The position numbers were made by a program, and so were the translations under genes. Below are positions 50,903 to 60,154 of a stretch of 64,000 nt of DNA, one piece after another. This DNA is from Azonexus hydrophilus (GTDB lineage Bacteria; Pseudomonadota; Gammaproteobacteria; Burkholderiales; Rhodocyclaceae), in assembly GCF_001956855.1 (NCBI RefSeq), contig NZ_MTHD01000002.1:558001-622000 (forward strand), read 5' to 3'. The notes below the pieces were generated by a model. It was not told the DNA's origin, searched no databases, and saw only the letters and a list, made by a program, of their open reading frames with translations. How positions within the stretch are numbered: the stretch's first letter is position 1; every line of letters starts with the position of its first letter.

Positions 50903-50903
50903 G

Positions 50904-51524
50904 ATGAGCATGGACGCCCTGCTCTACTGGGTCGGCATGTCTGCTGTCGCAGTCAACGCACTGACCGGCGTTCTCGATTCGGGGCGCAAGCAGATGGACC
51001 TGATCGGTGCCCTGCTGGTGGCTGTTGCCACGGCGCTGGGCGGCGGTACCGTGCGCGATCTGCTGCTCGACCGGAATGTCTTCTGGGTTGTAGACCAGAC
51101 CTATCTGATGGCGGCGCTGGGCACCGGCCTCGTTGCCTTTTTTGTCGTCCGCAGCTTCAGCCTGCCGCCCCGTCTGTTCCTTATTCCCGACGCGATCGGC
51201 CTGGCACTGTTCACCATCATCGGTACCCAGATCGCCCTCCAGTGGAATACACCCTGGCTGGCAGCCAGCCTGATGGGCGTGATCACCGGTGTGGTCGGTG
51301 GCGTATTGCGCGACATCCTGTGCAACGACGTACCCAGTATTTTCCTCAAGGGTGAGTTGTATGCCACTGCCGCCTGGCTCGGTGCGCTGGCACTGATCGG
51401 CCTGCAGGAAATCGGAGTGACCCCGGTCAATGCTGCCTGGGCTGCCATGGGGATCGTTCTGGTGTTGCGCCTGCTGGCCCTGCGTTTCAGTCTGACCCTG
51501 CCCGCACTCGGGCAGGCACGCTAG
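50904..51524 (+). CDS. TRIC-type (UPF0126/YicG) trimeric cation channel protein
   Basis: A 206-residue membrane protein with about seven helices built as two UPF0126 repeats. Each contains a glycine-rich kink, ATALGGGTVRDLLLDR in the first and TGVVGGVLRDILCND in the second. Bacterial members form trimeric K+-permeable channels like eukaryotic TRIC. It is tightly coupled to smpB; the physiological link is unknown. Confidence 0.9.
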   Translation: MSMDALLYWVGMSAVAVNALTGVLDSGRKQMDLIGALLVAVATALGGGTVRDLLLDRNVFWVVDQTYLMAALGTGLVAFFVVRSFSLPPRLFLIPDAIGLALFTIIGTQIALQWNTPWLAASLMGVITGVVGGVLRDILCNDVPSIFLKGELYATAAWLGALALIGLQEIGVTPVNAAWAAMGIVLVLRLLALRFSLTLPALGQAR

Positions 51525-51557
51525 CCGATGCCGATTTTGGTATATTCTTTACCCGCC

Positions 51558-52190
51558 ATGAAAAACACCCGCATCGTTCTTGCTGATGACCAACTGCTGG
51601 TTCGCGCCGGTATTCGGGCCTTGCTCGAAACCTTGCCCGGCTATGTTGTCGAGGCGGAGTGCGCCGATGGCCATCAGGCCATCGCCGAGATCGCCCGCTG
51701 CAAGCCCGATGTCGTGCTGCTCGACATCGCCATGCCCGGACCGTCCGGGATTGAGGTGGCCAGGATGTTGCGCCAGCGCGATCCGGCGATGCGCATCCTC
51801 ATCCTGTCCAGCATCGACCGGCGGGAAATCGTCGAGCAGGCACTTGATGCGGGCGTCGATGGCTATCTGCTCAAGGATTTCATTCTCGATGAACTGCAGC
51901 AAGCACTGTCGGCCGTGCTGTCGGGGCAGGCTTTCCTGTCACCGAAAATCAGCGCGATCACCCGCAGCGCTGCGAGCAACGACAGCGGCCGTGAAGAGCG
52001 CCTGACCGCACGCCAGACTGAAATCCTGCGTCTTGTCGCGTACGGAAAAACCACCAAAGAAATCGCCAGGGAACTTGGTATCAGCCCGAAAACCGTGGAA
52101 TTTCACCGGGCCCGCCTGATGCAGCGTATCGGCGTCCATGATGTTACCGGCCTGACCCGCTTTGCCGTGCAGAACGGCCTGGTGTCCTGA
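51558..52190 (+). CDS. NarL/FixJ-type response regulator
   Basis: A 210-residue regulator. The receiver domain has phosphoacceptor Asp56 in VVLLDIAMPG, with acidic pair D10/D11 and Lys in YLLKDF. The C-terminal LuxR-type HTH is LTARQTEILRLVAYGKTTKE ... GISPKTVEFHRARL. No histidine kinase gene is adjacent. Start M at 51558 was chosen; an in-frame ATG at 51528 overlaps the promoter-like region. It is convergent with an Hpt protein gene, 2 nt between the stops. Confidence 0.93.
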   Translation: MKNTRIVLADDQLLVRAGIRALLETLPGYVVEAECADGHQAIAEIARCKPDVVLLDIAMPGPSGIEVARMLRQRDPAMRILILSSIDRREIVEQALDAGVDGYLLKDFILDELQQALSAVLSGQAFLSPKISAITRSAASNDSGREERLTARQTEILRLVAYGKTTKEIARELGISPKTVEFHRARLMQRIGVHDVTGLTRFAVQNGLVS

Positions 52191-52192
52191 GT

Positions 52193-52582
52193 TCAGTCAG
52201 CGCTGGTTTCCAGATAGCGCGCCAGTTCACCGCAAACTTCATTCAGTGATTCCTTGAGTGCCCGGCTACGCGCCAGCCAGTCGATGCCGACACCGTCCTG
52301 GCGGTGGCAATACAGCACGTATTCGAGTTCCCTCGCCAGGGCAACTGATTGATGGGCGGAAAACAAAACGCAGCTACTGCGTATGTCGTGAACAACGTCC
52401 TGCAGGGCGGGAATGTCGCTTTCGGCGGCAGCCCGATCAAGACGTTCCACAAGTTGCGGGTGGTTATCGATGAACAGATGAATCAGACGAACCGCAGCAG
52501 CCCGGTTGCGCCCAAGATTTACCAGCAGGTAATCGAGATTGCAAACTTGCCCGCCGTTATTGTTGTCGATGGAATTCGACAT
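52193..52582 (-). CDS. Hpt (histidine phosphotransfer) domain protein
   Basis: A 129-residue protein whose C-terminal 95 residues form an Hpt four-helix bundle. The phospho-accepting His65 is in VVHDIRSSCVLFSA, which matches the H-x-I/L-K/R-G-S pattern with Ser in place of Gly. The first 18 residues are an Asn-rich polar tail. It is a phosphorelay intermediate for hybrid kinases, probably passing to a response regulator such as the convergent neighbour. The 93 bp upstream hold no gene. Confidence 0.8.
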   Translation of the reverse strand: MSNSIDNNNGGQVCNLDYLLVNLGRNRAAAVRLIHLFIDNHPQLVERLDRAAAESDIPALQDVVHDIRSSCVLFSAHQSVALARELEYVLYCHRQDGVGIDWLARSRALKESLNEVCGELARYLETSAD

Positions 52583-52675
52583 GGACGAACACCTTCTTTT
52601 TCTTTGTGTTGTTTGTCCATAGCTTAGAAACAAAGGCAGGCCGGGGGAACCGGGTATTACCCTAGGGGCATGAAA

Positions 52676-53461
52676 TTACTCAAACATGTGCGACTGACCA
52701 GCCTCACGCAGCAAGCGCCTGGCGAACAGCAGGTCCTCCCAGGCTTTCGCCTTGTCGGGCAAATTACGCAGCAGATAGGCCGGGTGGTAGGTCACGGCCA
52801 CCGGGATGCCGGCATGCTCGAAACGGCGTCCGCGCATCGCAGCCAGGGATTTGTCCTCGCCCAGTACCGAATGGACGGCCGCCTTGCCCAGCAGGACGAT
52901 CACCTTCGGCTTGAGCAAGGTAATCTGACGCTCCAGCCACGGCCGGCAGGCGGCCATTTCTGCAGCCTCCGGCGTGCGGTTGCCAGGTGGCCGGCACTTC
53001 ACCGCATTGGCGATGTAAACCTTTTCGCCACGAGCGATGCCGAGAGATGCCAGCATCGCATCCAGCAACTTGCCGGCCTGGCCGACGAAAGGCTCGCCCC
53101 GCACATCCTCTTCCGCACCGGGGCCTTCGCCGATGAACAGCCAGTCCGGTTTCAGGTCGCCGACCCCGGGCACAGCCTGCTTGCGCTGCTGGCAAAGAAT
53201 GCAGGCGCTGCATTCCCGTATCCCCTGCTGCAATTCCGGCCATCCCAGACCGTCGACCGCAGGCGTCGGCCTCAATACCGGTGCCTCGCCTGCGCCGGCC
53301 ACAACCGGCAGTGCTACAGCTGTCACTGCAACAGATGCAGCGGCCTCGGCAATTGGCGCCGGTGTTTCTTCCTGCTCCAAAGCAGCGCGGGCGTCATCAC
53401 GCAGGACCCACTGAGGCGTTATGCCCATTTCGGCGAGCATCTGTTCGCGGTTCAGGCTCAT
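52676..53461 (-). CDS. Uracil-DNA glycosylase, family 4 (Fe-S type)
   Basis: Base-excision glycosylase for uracil, 261 residues. Residues 1-75 are an Ala/Val/Pro-rich linker with MLAEMGITPQWVLR at the start. The UDG4 core follows: ECSACILC starts the [4Fe-4S] cluster, GEGPGAEEDVRGEPFVG is motif 1, NAVKCRPPGNRTP is motif 2, and VTYHPAYLLR is motif 3. It overlaps rimI by 4 nt. The rimI-UDG pairing is common in beta- and gammaproteobacteria. Confidence 0.94.
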   Translation of the reverse strand: MSLNREQMLAEMGITPQWVLRDDARAALEQEETPAPIAEAAASVAVTAVALPVVAGAGEAPVLRPTPAVDGLGWPELQQGIRECSACILCQQRKQAVPGVGDLKPDWLFIGEGPGAEEDVRGEPFVGQAGKLLDAMLASLGIARGEKVYIANAVKCRPPGNRTPEAAEMAACRPWLERQITLLKPKVIVLLGKAAVHSVLGEDKSLAAMRGRRFEHAGIPVAVTYHPAYLLRNLPDKAKAWEDLLFARRLLREAGQSHMFE

Positions 53462-53925
53462 GCGAGTTCCTTTTCAAAAACCAGCGCATCTTCGCGCCCG
53501 ATCGCTGCCGGGTAATAACCCTTGCGCAGACCGATCTGGCGAAACCCGAAGTGCTTGTACAGTTCGACAGCGCGCCCATTGGCCGGCCTGACTTCGAGAA
53601 ACATCCGGTGCGCACCAGCCAGTGCGGCACACTCCATGGCATTACGCAGCATGCGGGCACCGTAGCCGCGCCCCTGGAAGCGCTCTGCAACGCCAATATT
53701 GAGCAGATGGGCCTCGTCGAGCACGCGCATGACGATCGAGAAACCGATCAATTCGCCGCCGATGCGTGCCACCCAGGCGCTGTAGCCGGCATGCAGCGAA
53801 TCAGCAAAGTTGCCGCGCGTCCACGGAAACGCCTGCAAACCGGCTTCCAGTGCGGCGACGCCATCAAGGTCGCGTTCGCTCATCGGGAAGAATTCGACCG
53901 GTAGCGGCAGCGCGGCCACATTCAT
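53458..53925 (-). CDS. rimI: Ribosomal-protein-alanine N-acetyltransferase RimI
   Basis: GNAT acetyltransferase that modifies the N-terminal Ala of ribosomal protein S18. 155 residues. The acetyl-CoA loop is VAERFQGRGYGARML, and HRMFLEVRPANGRAVELYKHFGF is the C-terminal signature. It is linked to tsaB by a 4-nt overlap, as in many genomes. Confidence 0.93.
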   Translation of the reverse strand: MNVAALPLPVEFFPMSERDLDGVAALEAGLQAFPWTRGNFADSLHAGYSAWVARIGGELIGFSIVMRVLDEAHLLNIGVAERFQGRGYGARMLRNAMECAALAGAHRMFLEVRPANGRAVELYKHFGFRQIGLRKGYYPAAIGREDALVFEKELA

Positions 53926-54611
53926 GCCCGCCCGCCTTCAAGCAAACGCTCTGCCACGGTCTTGGCCACCTTGTCGCGGATGTAGAGTGGCGCTGCCAAG
54001 GCCGGATCGATCGCATCACCGGCGACAACGCGCGGTGCGGCGAGACGGGCCACCCAGGCAGCACCTGGCAGGATGTCCGGCAACTGCAGCAGCCCGGCCT
54101 CGTTTGCCCGTGCAGACAGTTCCGGATAGGCGGAAAGTGCATTGCCACAAGCCAGCCAGCCAGTTGACGTCGGGAAAATGATGTCGGCCGGTGGCTGCAC
54201 ACGAATGTCGCCCTGCAAGCACGGCGAACCATCCTGCATCTGATAGTTGCCAACGTAAACCTCACCCATGCGCGCATCGAGCAGCGCCATGACATGCTGT
54301 CCGCCACTGGCGGCGGCCATGGCTTGCAGACTGGTCACCGGCAGCAGCGGCACACCGGCCGCCACCGCCAGACCTTGCGCGGCCCCGCAGGCAACGCGCA
54401 GGCCGGTGAAGGCGCCCGGACCAACGCCGAAGGCGATGGCATCGAGTTGCGCGACAGCGATTTCCGCCTCGGCCAGGACTTCGCGCACCAGCGGCAGCAG
54501 GGTTTCGGAATGCGAGCGACCGCCAGGACAATTGCGTACGATCAACTCGCCATCGCGCCACAGCGCGCAGGAGCCGTTTTCGGTCGAGGTTTCTAGAGCC
54601 AGTATCTGCAT
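53922..54611 (-). CDS. tsaB: tRNA threonylcarbamoyladenosine biosynthesis protein TsaB
   Basis: Partner of TsaD in t6A37 tRNA modification. 229 residues from MQILALETSTENGSCAL. An ASKHA-fold N-terminal domain has FGVGPGAFTGLRVACGAAQGLA, the TsaB dimer signature. The C-terminal half is degenerate, as usual for the non-catalytic subunit. The frame continues upstream for 106 codons without conservation, and the true start is at 54611. Confidence 0.95.
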   Translation of the reverse strand: MQILALETSTENGSCALWRDGELIVRNCPGGRSHSETLLPLVREVLAEAEIAVAQLDAIAFGVGPGAFTGLRVACGAAQGLAVAAGVPLLPVTSLQAMAAASGGQHVMALLDARMGEVYVGNYQMQDGSPCLQGDIRVQPPADIIFPTSTGWLACGNALSAYPELSARANEAGLLQLPDILPGAAWVARLAAPRVVAGDAIDPALAAPLYIRDKVAKTVAERLLEGGRA

Positions 54612-54651
54612 GGGGTAACATTCTACCGGAGGCCTGCCCCGCCGCGCCGGA

Positions 54652-54945
54652 TCAGTCTTCGCGCCAGCGCCTTTTGCTGCGTTTGTCGTCGCGTTCGTTC
54701 TGCTCGCGCATTTCATCACGCAGGCGACGGCGTTCGTCCGGCGGCAGATCACGCCAGTGCGCAGGCCTGGCATCGTTATCGGGCCGTGGCGCCAGATTCT
54801 GCTGCTGCCAGTGTTCACGCATCTGCTTGCGGATCTCGCGCCTTTCCTCCGGCGGCAGATCGTGCCGACGATCCTGCGCCAATGCGCCCGCTGCTGGCAG
54901 AAGCAGCAGGATGGACAACAGCGGGACAAGAAGACGGGATTTCAT
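54652..54945 (-). CDS. Small Spy/CpxP-like periplasmic protein
   Basis: A 97-residue protein with a signal peptide (MKSRLLVPLLSILLLLPAAG ALA) and a very polar, Arg/Glu-rich helical mature part. It has a tandem repeat DLPPEERREIRKQMREHW (29-46) and DLPPDERRRLRDEMREQN (66-83). The repeats resemble the LxxE/R-rich motifs of Spy/CpxP-type chaperones, though the classical LTxxQ motif is missing. It is divergent from an OmpR/EnvZ-type pair, the layout seen in cpxP-cpxRA. Function is inferred. Confidence 0.6.
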   Translation of the reverse strand: MKSRLLVPLLSILLLLPAAGALAQDRRHDLPPEERREIRKQMREHWQQQNLAPRPDNDARPAHWRDLPPDERRRLRDEMREQNERDDKRSKRRWRED

Positions 54946-55103
54946 GGAGGCGTATTTTATCCGTTTCGACACTGCTTCATTGTCCGATGTGCAGTGACCG
55001 ATCACGCCGCAAAGTTGTAATCGAATGTTTCCCGCTGCCACTATCGATATCCTTTGTTACCATTTGGCGCACTCTTGTCTTCGCCAGCAGCTATCCTTGC
55101 CGC

Positions 55104-55832
55104 ATGAACGAAACCAACCAGCACATCCTCGTCGTCGATGACGACGCCCGCCTGCGTGACCTGCTCACCCGCTATCTCGGTGAGCAGGGATTTGTCGTCA
55201 AGGCCGTCGGTGACGGCCAGCAGATGGACAAGGCGCGCAGCCGCGAACATTACCACCTGATCGTCCTCGACCTGATGATGCCGGGCGAAGACGGCCTGTC
55301 GATCTGCCGCCGCCTGCGCGGCCAGGGCGACCGGACGCCGATGATCATGCTGACGGCCAAGGGCGACGAGGTCGACCGCATCGTCGGTCTGGAAATGGGC
55401 GCCGACGATTACCTGCCCAAACCCTTCAATCCGCGCGAACTGCTGGCGCGCATCCACGCCGTGCTGCGCCGGCAGGGCAACATGCCGCCGGGAGCACCGG
55501 AAGATGCCCAGGAGACAGCCCGTTTCGGCAACATCGAGGTTGATTATTCAGCACGCACGCTCAAGCGCGGCGATGAAACCCTGCCGCTGACGACCGGCGA
55601 ATTCGCCGTGCTCAAGGTGCTGCTCCAGCACCCGCGCCAGCCGCTGTCGCGCGACAAGCTGATGACGCTGGCCCGCGGTCGCGAACAGGGGCCGTTCGAC
55701 CGCGCCATCGACGTCCAGGTTTCCCGGCTGCGCAAGCTCATCGAAAACGACCCGTCGCAGCCGCGCTACCTGCAGACGGTGTGGGGCTTCGGCTACGTCT
55801 TCATGCCTGACGGCGCCGCCCGGGAAAACTGA
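55104..55832 (+). CDS. OmpR-family response regulator
   Basis: 242 residues: receiver with Asp56 in LIVLDLMMPGEDG, Lys in DDYLPKPFNP, and a C-terminal winged helix (LPLTTGEFAVLKVLLQHPRQ and DVQVSRLRKLIENDP, the OmpR signature). Start ATG at 55104 (MNETNQHILVVDDD). TGATG overlap with the kinase ensures coupled expression. Close to OmpR in length and spacing. Confidence 0.93.
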   Translation: MNETNQHILVVDDDARLRDLLTRYLGEQGFVVKAVGDGQQMDKARSREHYHLIVLDLMMPGEDGLSICRRLRGQGDRTPMIMLTAKGDEVDRIVGLEMGADDYLPKPFNPRELLARIHAVLRRQGNMPPGAPEDAQETARFGNIEVDYSARTLKRGDETLPLTTGEFAVLKVLLQHPRQPLSRDKLMTLARGREQGPFDRAIDVQVSRLRKLIENDPSQPRYLQTVWGFGYVFMPDGAAREN

Positions 55833-57130
55833 TGCCGCGCTCGCTGCTGGCGCGTACCTTCCTGCTGCTGGCGATCCTGGTACTGCTGAGTACGGCGGGC
55901 TGGCTGGCGCTGTTCAGCCACATCGACGCCGAACCGCGGGCGCGCGAATCGGCGAACATGGCGACTTCTGCGGTCAACCTGATTCGCGCCTCGCTTTTTG
56001 CCGCCGCCCCGGACAAACGTCCCGGCCTGTTTGCCGAGTTTTCGTCGCGCGAGGGCATACGCCTGTTGCCAGCCGAACCGCAGGACGACATCCTGCCGAT
56101 GCCCGATTCGCGTTTTCATCAGTTGATGCGAGAGGCAGTCGTCGCCCGCCTCGGCCCGGCGACCCGGATCGCCGCCGAGGTTAACGGCGAACCGGGTTTC
56201 TGGATCAGCTTCCGTTTCGACGAACGGGATGACGACGAGTTCTGGCTGGTCCTCCCGCGCGAGCGCGCCCGGAGCGGTTTTGCCGCGCGCTGGCTGAGTT
56301 GGGCGGCGCTGGCCGTTGCCCTCGCCCTGCTCGTCGCCTGGCTGATTGCCTCACGCATCAGCCGGCCGCTGAAAGCGATGGCCCGGTCGGCACAGGCCGT
56401 TGGTCGGGGGCAGACACCGTCGCCGCTACCCGAGGATGGCGCTGAGGAAATGCGGGCGCTGGCAACGGCATTCAACGTCATGGCTGCCGATCTGGCGCGC
56501 CATGAGAAGGATCGCTCGGAAGTGCTGGCCGGCATTTCGCACGACCTGCGCACGCCGCTGACCCGGCTGCGCCTGGAAGCGGAAATGAGCGTGGCCGATG
56601 AAGCCGCTCGCCAGGGCATCGTTGCCGACATCGAGCAAATGGAAGCCGTGATTTCGCAATTCATGGATTACGCGCGGGCCGAGTCCGGCGAACAGCCGGA
56701 AGTCACCGATCTGGCCGCGCTGCTCGCCGGTATCGGCGAGCGCCAGGCGGCAATCGGCCGTGGTCTGGAAATTGACCTCGACGGCGTGTCGACCGCAATA
56801 ATCCGCCCGCGTGCCATCGGCCGCGCCGTCGTCAATCTGCTCGACAACGCGTGGAAATACGGCGGCGGTGCGATCAGTTTGAAAGCTGTTGCGGTCGACC
56901 ACGAAATCCGCATCGAAATCGCCGACCGCGGCCCGGGCATTCCGGCCGCCGAGATGGAACGCCTGAAGCGCCCGTTCACCCGGCTGGAAAACGCCCGCAC
57001 CGATGCCAGCGGAACCGGGCTCGGCCTGGCCATCGTCGAGCGCATCGCCCAGTTGCACGGCGGCCAGCTGGTGCTGCTGGCGAACCCGGGTGGCGGCCTG
57101 CTGGCGCGACTGGTGCTGCGCGCTGCCTGA
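55832..57130 (+). CDS. EnvZ-type sensor histidine kinase
   Basis: 432 residues. A transmembrane helix at about 7-28, a periplasmic sensor of about 120 residues and a second helix near 153-173 are followed by HAMP, then the HisKA domain with phospho-His237 in GISHDLRTPLTRLRLE. The ATPase domain has N-box VNLLDNAWKYG and G1 IADRGPGIP. The substrate sensed is not known. Three copies of the iterated word occur here, in different frames. Confidence 0.94.
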   Translation: MPRSLLARTFLLLAILVLLSTAGWLALFSHIDAEPRARESANMATSAVNLIRASLFAAAPDKRPGLFAEFSSREGIRLLPAEPQDDILPMPDSRFHQLMREAVVARLGPATRIAAEVNGEPGFWISFRFDERDDDEFWLVLPRERARSGFAARWLSWAALAVALALLVAWLIASRISRPLKAMARSAQAVGRGQTPSPLPEDGAEEMRALATAFNVMAADLARHEKDRSEVLAGISHDLRTPLTRLRLEAEMSVADEAARQGIVADIEQMEAVISQFMDYARAESGEQPEVTDLAALLAGIGERQAAIGRGLEIDLDGVSTAIIRPRAIGRAVVNLLDNAWKYGGGAISLKAVAVDHEIRIEIADRGPGIPAAEMERLKRPFTRLENARTDASGTGLGLAIVERIAQLHGGQLVLLANPGGGLLARLVLRAA

Positions 57131-57136
57131 AAACGT

Positions 57137-60115
57137 TCAGCCGATGAAACGGCTGATATCGACCTCGTCGATCTGTTCCGGTTTCAGGAAGCGTTCGGCG
57201 TACGCACGGTAAATGCCGGACGTCAGGAACAGATCAAACAGCACCGGATCGATATGCTGGTCCTTCTTGAAGAAGGAAAGGATCTTGATCGATTCCGACA
57301 GTGTCTTCATCGGCTTGTACGGCCGGTCCGACGCCGTCAGCGCCTCGAAGATGTCGGCAATGGCCATGATCCGCGACGGGATGGACAGCTCGTCGGCGGT
57401 CAGCCGGCGCGGATAGCCGGTGCCGATCATCGTCTCGTGGTGGGTGCCGGCGTACTCTGGCACCCGACGCAGGGATTTTGGCAAGGGCAGCTTTTCCAGC
57501 ATCTGGATGGTCTGGATGATGTGCTCGTTGATCTTGAAGCGTTCCTCGTCGGTCAGGGTGCCACGGGCAATGGCCAGGTTGTAGACTTCGCCGAAGTTGT
57601 AGAGGTTTTCCGGCACCGTGACCCGCCAGCCATGCGCCGGGTCGAATGTCTGGCGGCCCGGCTCGCGCGGAACCACGTGCCACGGCTTGTCAGCCAGCAG
57701 GTTTTCGCGGACGGGCAAGGGCTGCACTGGAGATTGGCCACGCCGGCGGATTTCTTCCTGCGACAGGCCGAGGGTGTCGTCGAAATGGCGCAGCCAGGTT
57801 TCTTCGGCAATCCGCCCGACGCGCGCCATTTTTTCCGGCGCCATGAACTCGCCGCCGATATTGGCGTCGGCGACGAAAGCGAAATCATCAAGCAGTTGTT
57901 CCCGACGTTCGGCAAAGCGGGCGTCGGCTGTTGCCACATCGTCACCGCGCTCGTGGATTGCCTGCAGACGTTCGATTTCGGCATCCCGCAGCAGGACCTC
58001 GAAGCGCGTGCGTATTTCATGAATGCGGTTATAGATCGTTTCCAGTTTGGTGGCTTTGTCGACCACGTATTCCGGTGTCGTCACCTTGCCGCAATCATGC
58101 AGCCAGGCGCCAATGCGGAATTCACGCCACTCCTCTTCGCTGGCGAAACGGAAATTTGCCAGCGGGCCGCTGTCGACCGCAGAAGCCGCTTCGGCCAGCA
58201 TCATTGCCAGTTCCGGCACGCGTTCGCAATGGCCGCCGGTATACGCGCTCTTGGCATCGATGGCGCCGGCCACCAGCTTGATCAGGGCGTCCATCAACAG
58301 CTTCTGCGACTCGAGCAGATTGACGTTCTCCAGCGTAACCGCCGATTGCGCGGCCAGGGCCTCGACGAAACTTACCAGTTCCGGGGTGAAGGGAATGACC
58401 GCCCCGCTCTCGGGGTCGAGTGCGTTCATCAATTGCAGCACCCCGATGACTTCACCGTCACGCGGCGACAGCGGGATGGTCAGCATCGACACCGCGCGCA
58501 TGCCGGTTTTCTCGCTGAACTGCATGGTCCCCGAAAGATCGAAGCGGGTGTCTTGATAAACGTCGTCGATGACGACTGTTTCGTTGTTCAATGCCACGTA
58601 GGTCGATACGTACCCGGTCATCGGCGCACCGCTTACCGGGTCGTGCAGCGGTACCTCGAAATCGTGCAGGTCATCGCTCGCGGTACGCAGGGCGAAGCGC
58701 AGCGTATCGTGCTCGGTTTTCAGATACAGCGTCGCCGCCGCGCAACGGGAAATTTCCTGGGCGCTGTTCAGGATATGGCGCAGCAGTGTCTCGCGGTTTT
58801 TTTCCCGCGACAGCATCAGACCGCTTTCAACCAGGCGCTGCAGTTTGTCCTGGGCGATGTTCAACGCCGTGGTACGGTCCCGGATCGAGTGCTGCAGGAC
58901 GATCTGGGCATCGCCCAGGGCATTGATCTCGTAGAGGAACGACGCCGGCTGCTGCGGCTCGACGGAGAAATCCAGGCGCTTCAGGCGCTCCGAATTCCGT
59001 GCCAGGGCGGCGAGTGAATGGACCACCCGACGCGAGCCGAGCAAGGCCAGTGGCACCAGCAGCAAGGTGATGCCGATCGATACCGCCATCACGTCGCCGC
59101 GCGCTTTCTCGATCGGGCCGGAAAAGTCGCTGATCGGGGCCATGGCGATGACAGTGAAACGGGCGCCCGGGAAAGCTTCGCTCAACTGGCGGACAACGAC
59201 GAAATCTGCCGCCTTGCCGGATTGTTCGAGCTTCAGAACAGCCGCGCCATCCTGTTTCTCCTGTTTGGACAGCCCTTGCAAGGTCGGGTCGGAGATGGCG
59301 TCGAGCCGGGTCAGCGGCGCAATCGCCAGCGTGGAAAAACGCTGGCCACGCAGACTGTAGGCAATCACCCGGTCGTCTCCGTCAAGCAGCATGATGGCTG
59401 CATTGGGCGACAAGGGCAGTTCGCCGAGAAAGCCCTGCAGTCGGGAAAGATTGATATCGACGGCAAATACGCCGGCCTGGCCGGTCACCGCCCGGGAGAT
59501 GGTCAGGCCAAGCTCACCGGTCGAAGCAAAGAGATAGGGCGCCGTCACGGCCAGTCCGGACTGTTGCATCGCACTCTGGAACCACGGTCGCGAGCTTGGC
59601 GCAAATTGCGCTGCATTTTCACGACTGGCCAGCAATTGACGATGCTGGTCGAGAAATGTCCAGCGCTCTTGCCGGCCACCACCCGCTGCTGTCGTGATCC
59701 GACGGATGGCAAACCAGGTATCTGCGGGCGCCTTCAGTGTCTCGATCAGGCGGCTGTTGCCACGTATCCCGATAGCCTGAACGAATCCGTCATCGGGCAA
59801 GCCGAAATACTGGCCATAAAAATCGGGATTCACCGCCAGTGAAGCGATCAGTTCCGGCACTGCACCATCCGGATCGAAGGCCCGGCGGTCTTCGGCACGA
59901 TTGCCAACGATCAGCCCCGCCTTGCCCACCAGTTCTCCGGTGGCTTCGATCGACTGCCGGGCCAGCAGCGAAAAGCGCTCGCGGGCATTGTCTTCCATCA
60001 TCGACTGGAACTTGCCGAAGACGGTAAACAGAAAACCGGCGGTCAGCGACAGGACGATCAGGATCAGTACCGACAATACCCAGTACTGAAAACGGAACTG
60101 GAACCTTGCGGGCAT
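57137..60115 (-). CDS. Membrane sensor with dCache-like, GAF and HD-GYP domains
   Basis: A 992-residue protein. A transmembrane helix (about 13-35) is followed by a long periplasmic sensor, probably dCache (36-345), a second helix near 347-367, HAMP, a GAF domain (about 430-590) and a C-terminal HD-GYP phosphodiesterase. The catalytic HD is His673-Asp674 in HDCGK. The second metal and GYP region is HHETMIGTGYP (His892 onward), in which the usual Asp before Gly is Ile. About 150 extra residues separate these two parts. It is c-di-GMP hydrolysis by family; activity with the altered motif is unproven. Confidence 0.85.
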   Translation of the reverse strand: MPARFQFRFQYWVLSVLILIVLSLTAGFLFTVFGKFQSMMEDNARERFSLLARQSIEATGELVGKAGLIVGNRAEDRRAFDPDGAVPELIASLAVNPDFYGQYFGLPDDGFVQAIGIRGNSRLIETLKAPADTWFAIRRITTAAGGGRQERWTFLDQHRQLLASRENAAQFAPSSRPWFQSAMQQSGLAVTAPYLFASTGELGLTISRAVTGQAGVFAVDINLSRLQGFLGELPLSPNAAIMLLDGDDRVIAYSLRGQRFSTLAIAPLTRLDAISDPTLQGLSKQEKQDGAAVLKLEQSGKAADFVVVRQLSEAFPGARFTVIAMAPISDFSGPIEKARGDVMAVSIGITLLLVPLALLGSRRVVHSLAALARNSERLKRLDFSVEPQQPASFLYEINALGDAQIVLQHSIRDRTTALNIAQDKLQRLVESGLMLSREKNRETLLRHILNSAQEISRCAAATLYLKTEHDTLRFALRTASDDLHDFEVPLHDPVSGAPMTGYVSTYVALNNETVVIDDVYQDTRFDLSGTMQFSEKTGMRAVSMLTIPLSPRDGEVIGVLQLMNALDPESGAVIPFTPELVSFVEALAAQSAVTLENVNLLESQKLLMDALIKLVAGAIDAKSAYTGGHCERVPELAMMLAEAASAVDSGPLANFRFASEEEWREFRIGAWLHDCGKVTTPEYVVDKATKLETIYNRIHEIRTRFEVLLRDAEIERLQAIHERGDDVATADARFAERREQLLDDFAFVADANIGGEFMAPEKMARVGRIAEETWLRHFDDTLGLSQEEIRRRGQSPVQPLPVRENLLADKPWHVVPREPGRQTFDPAHGWRVTVPENLYNFGEVYNLAIARGTLTDEERFKINEHIIQTIQMLEKLPLPKSLRRVPEYAGTHHETMIGTGYPRRLTADELSIPSRIMAIADIFEALTASDRPYKPMKTLSESIKILSFFKKDQHIDPVLFDLFLTSGIYRAYAERFLKPEQIDEVDISRFIG

Positions 60116-60154
60116 GATGAATCCTTTCGGCTGTTCAGGGCACTTGCCGACGCC

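Noticed and set aside
57254-59017. A 587-codon plus-strand frame
   Set aside because: Antisense to the HD-GYP gene, whose domains are identifiable.
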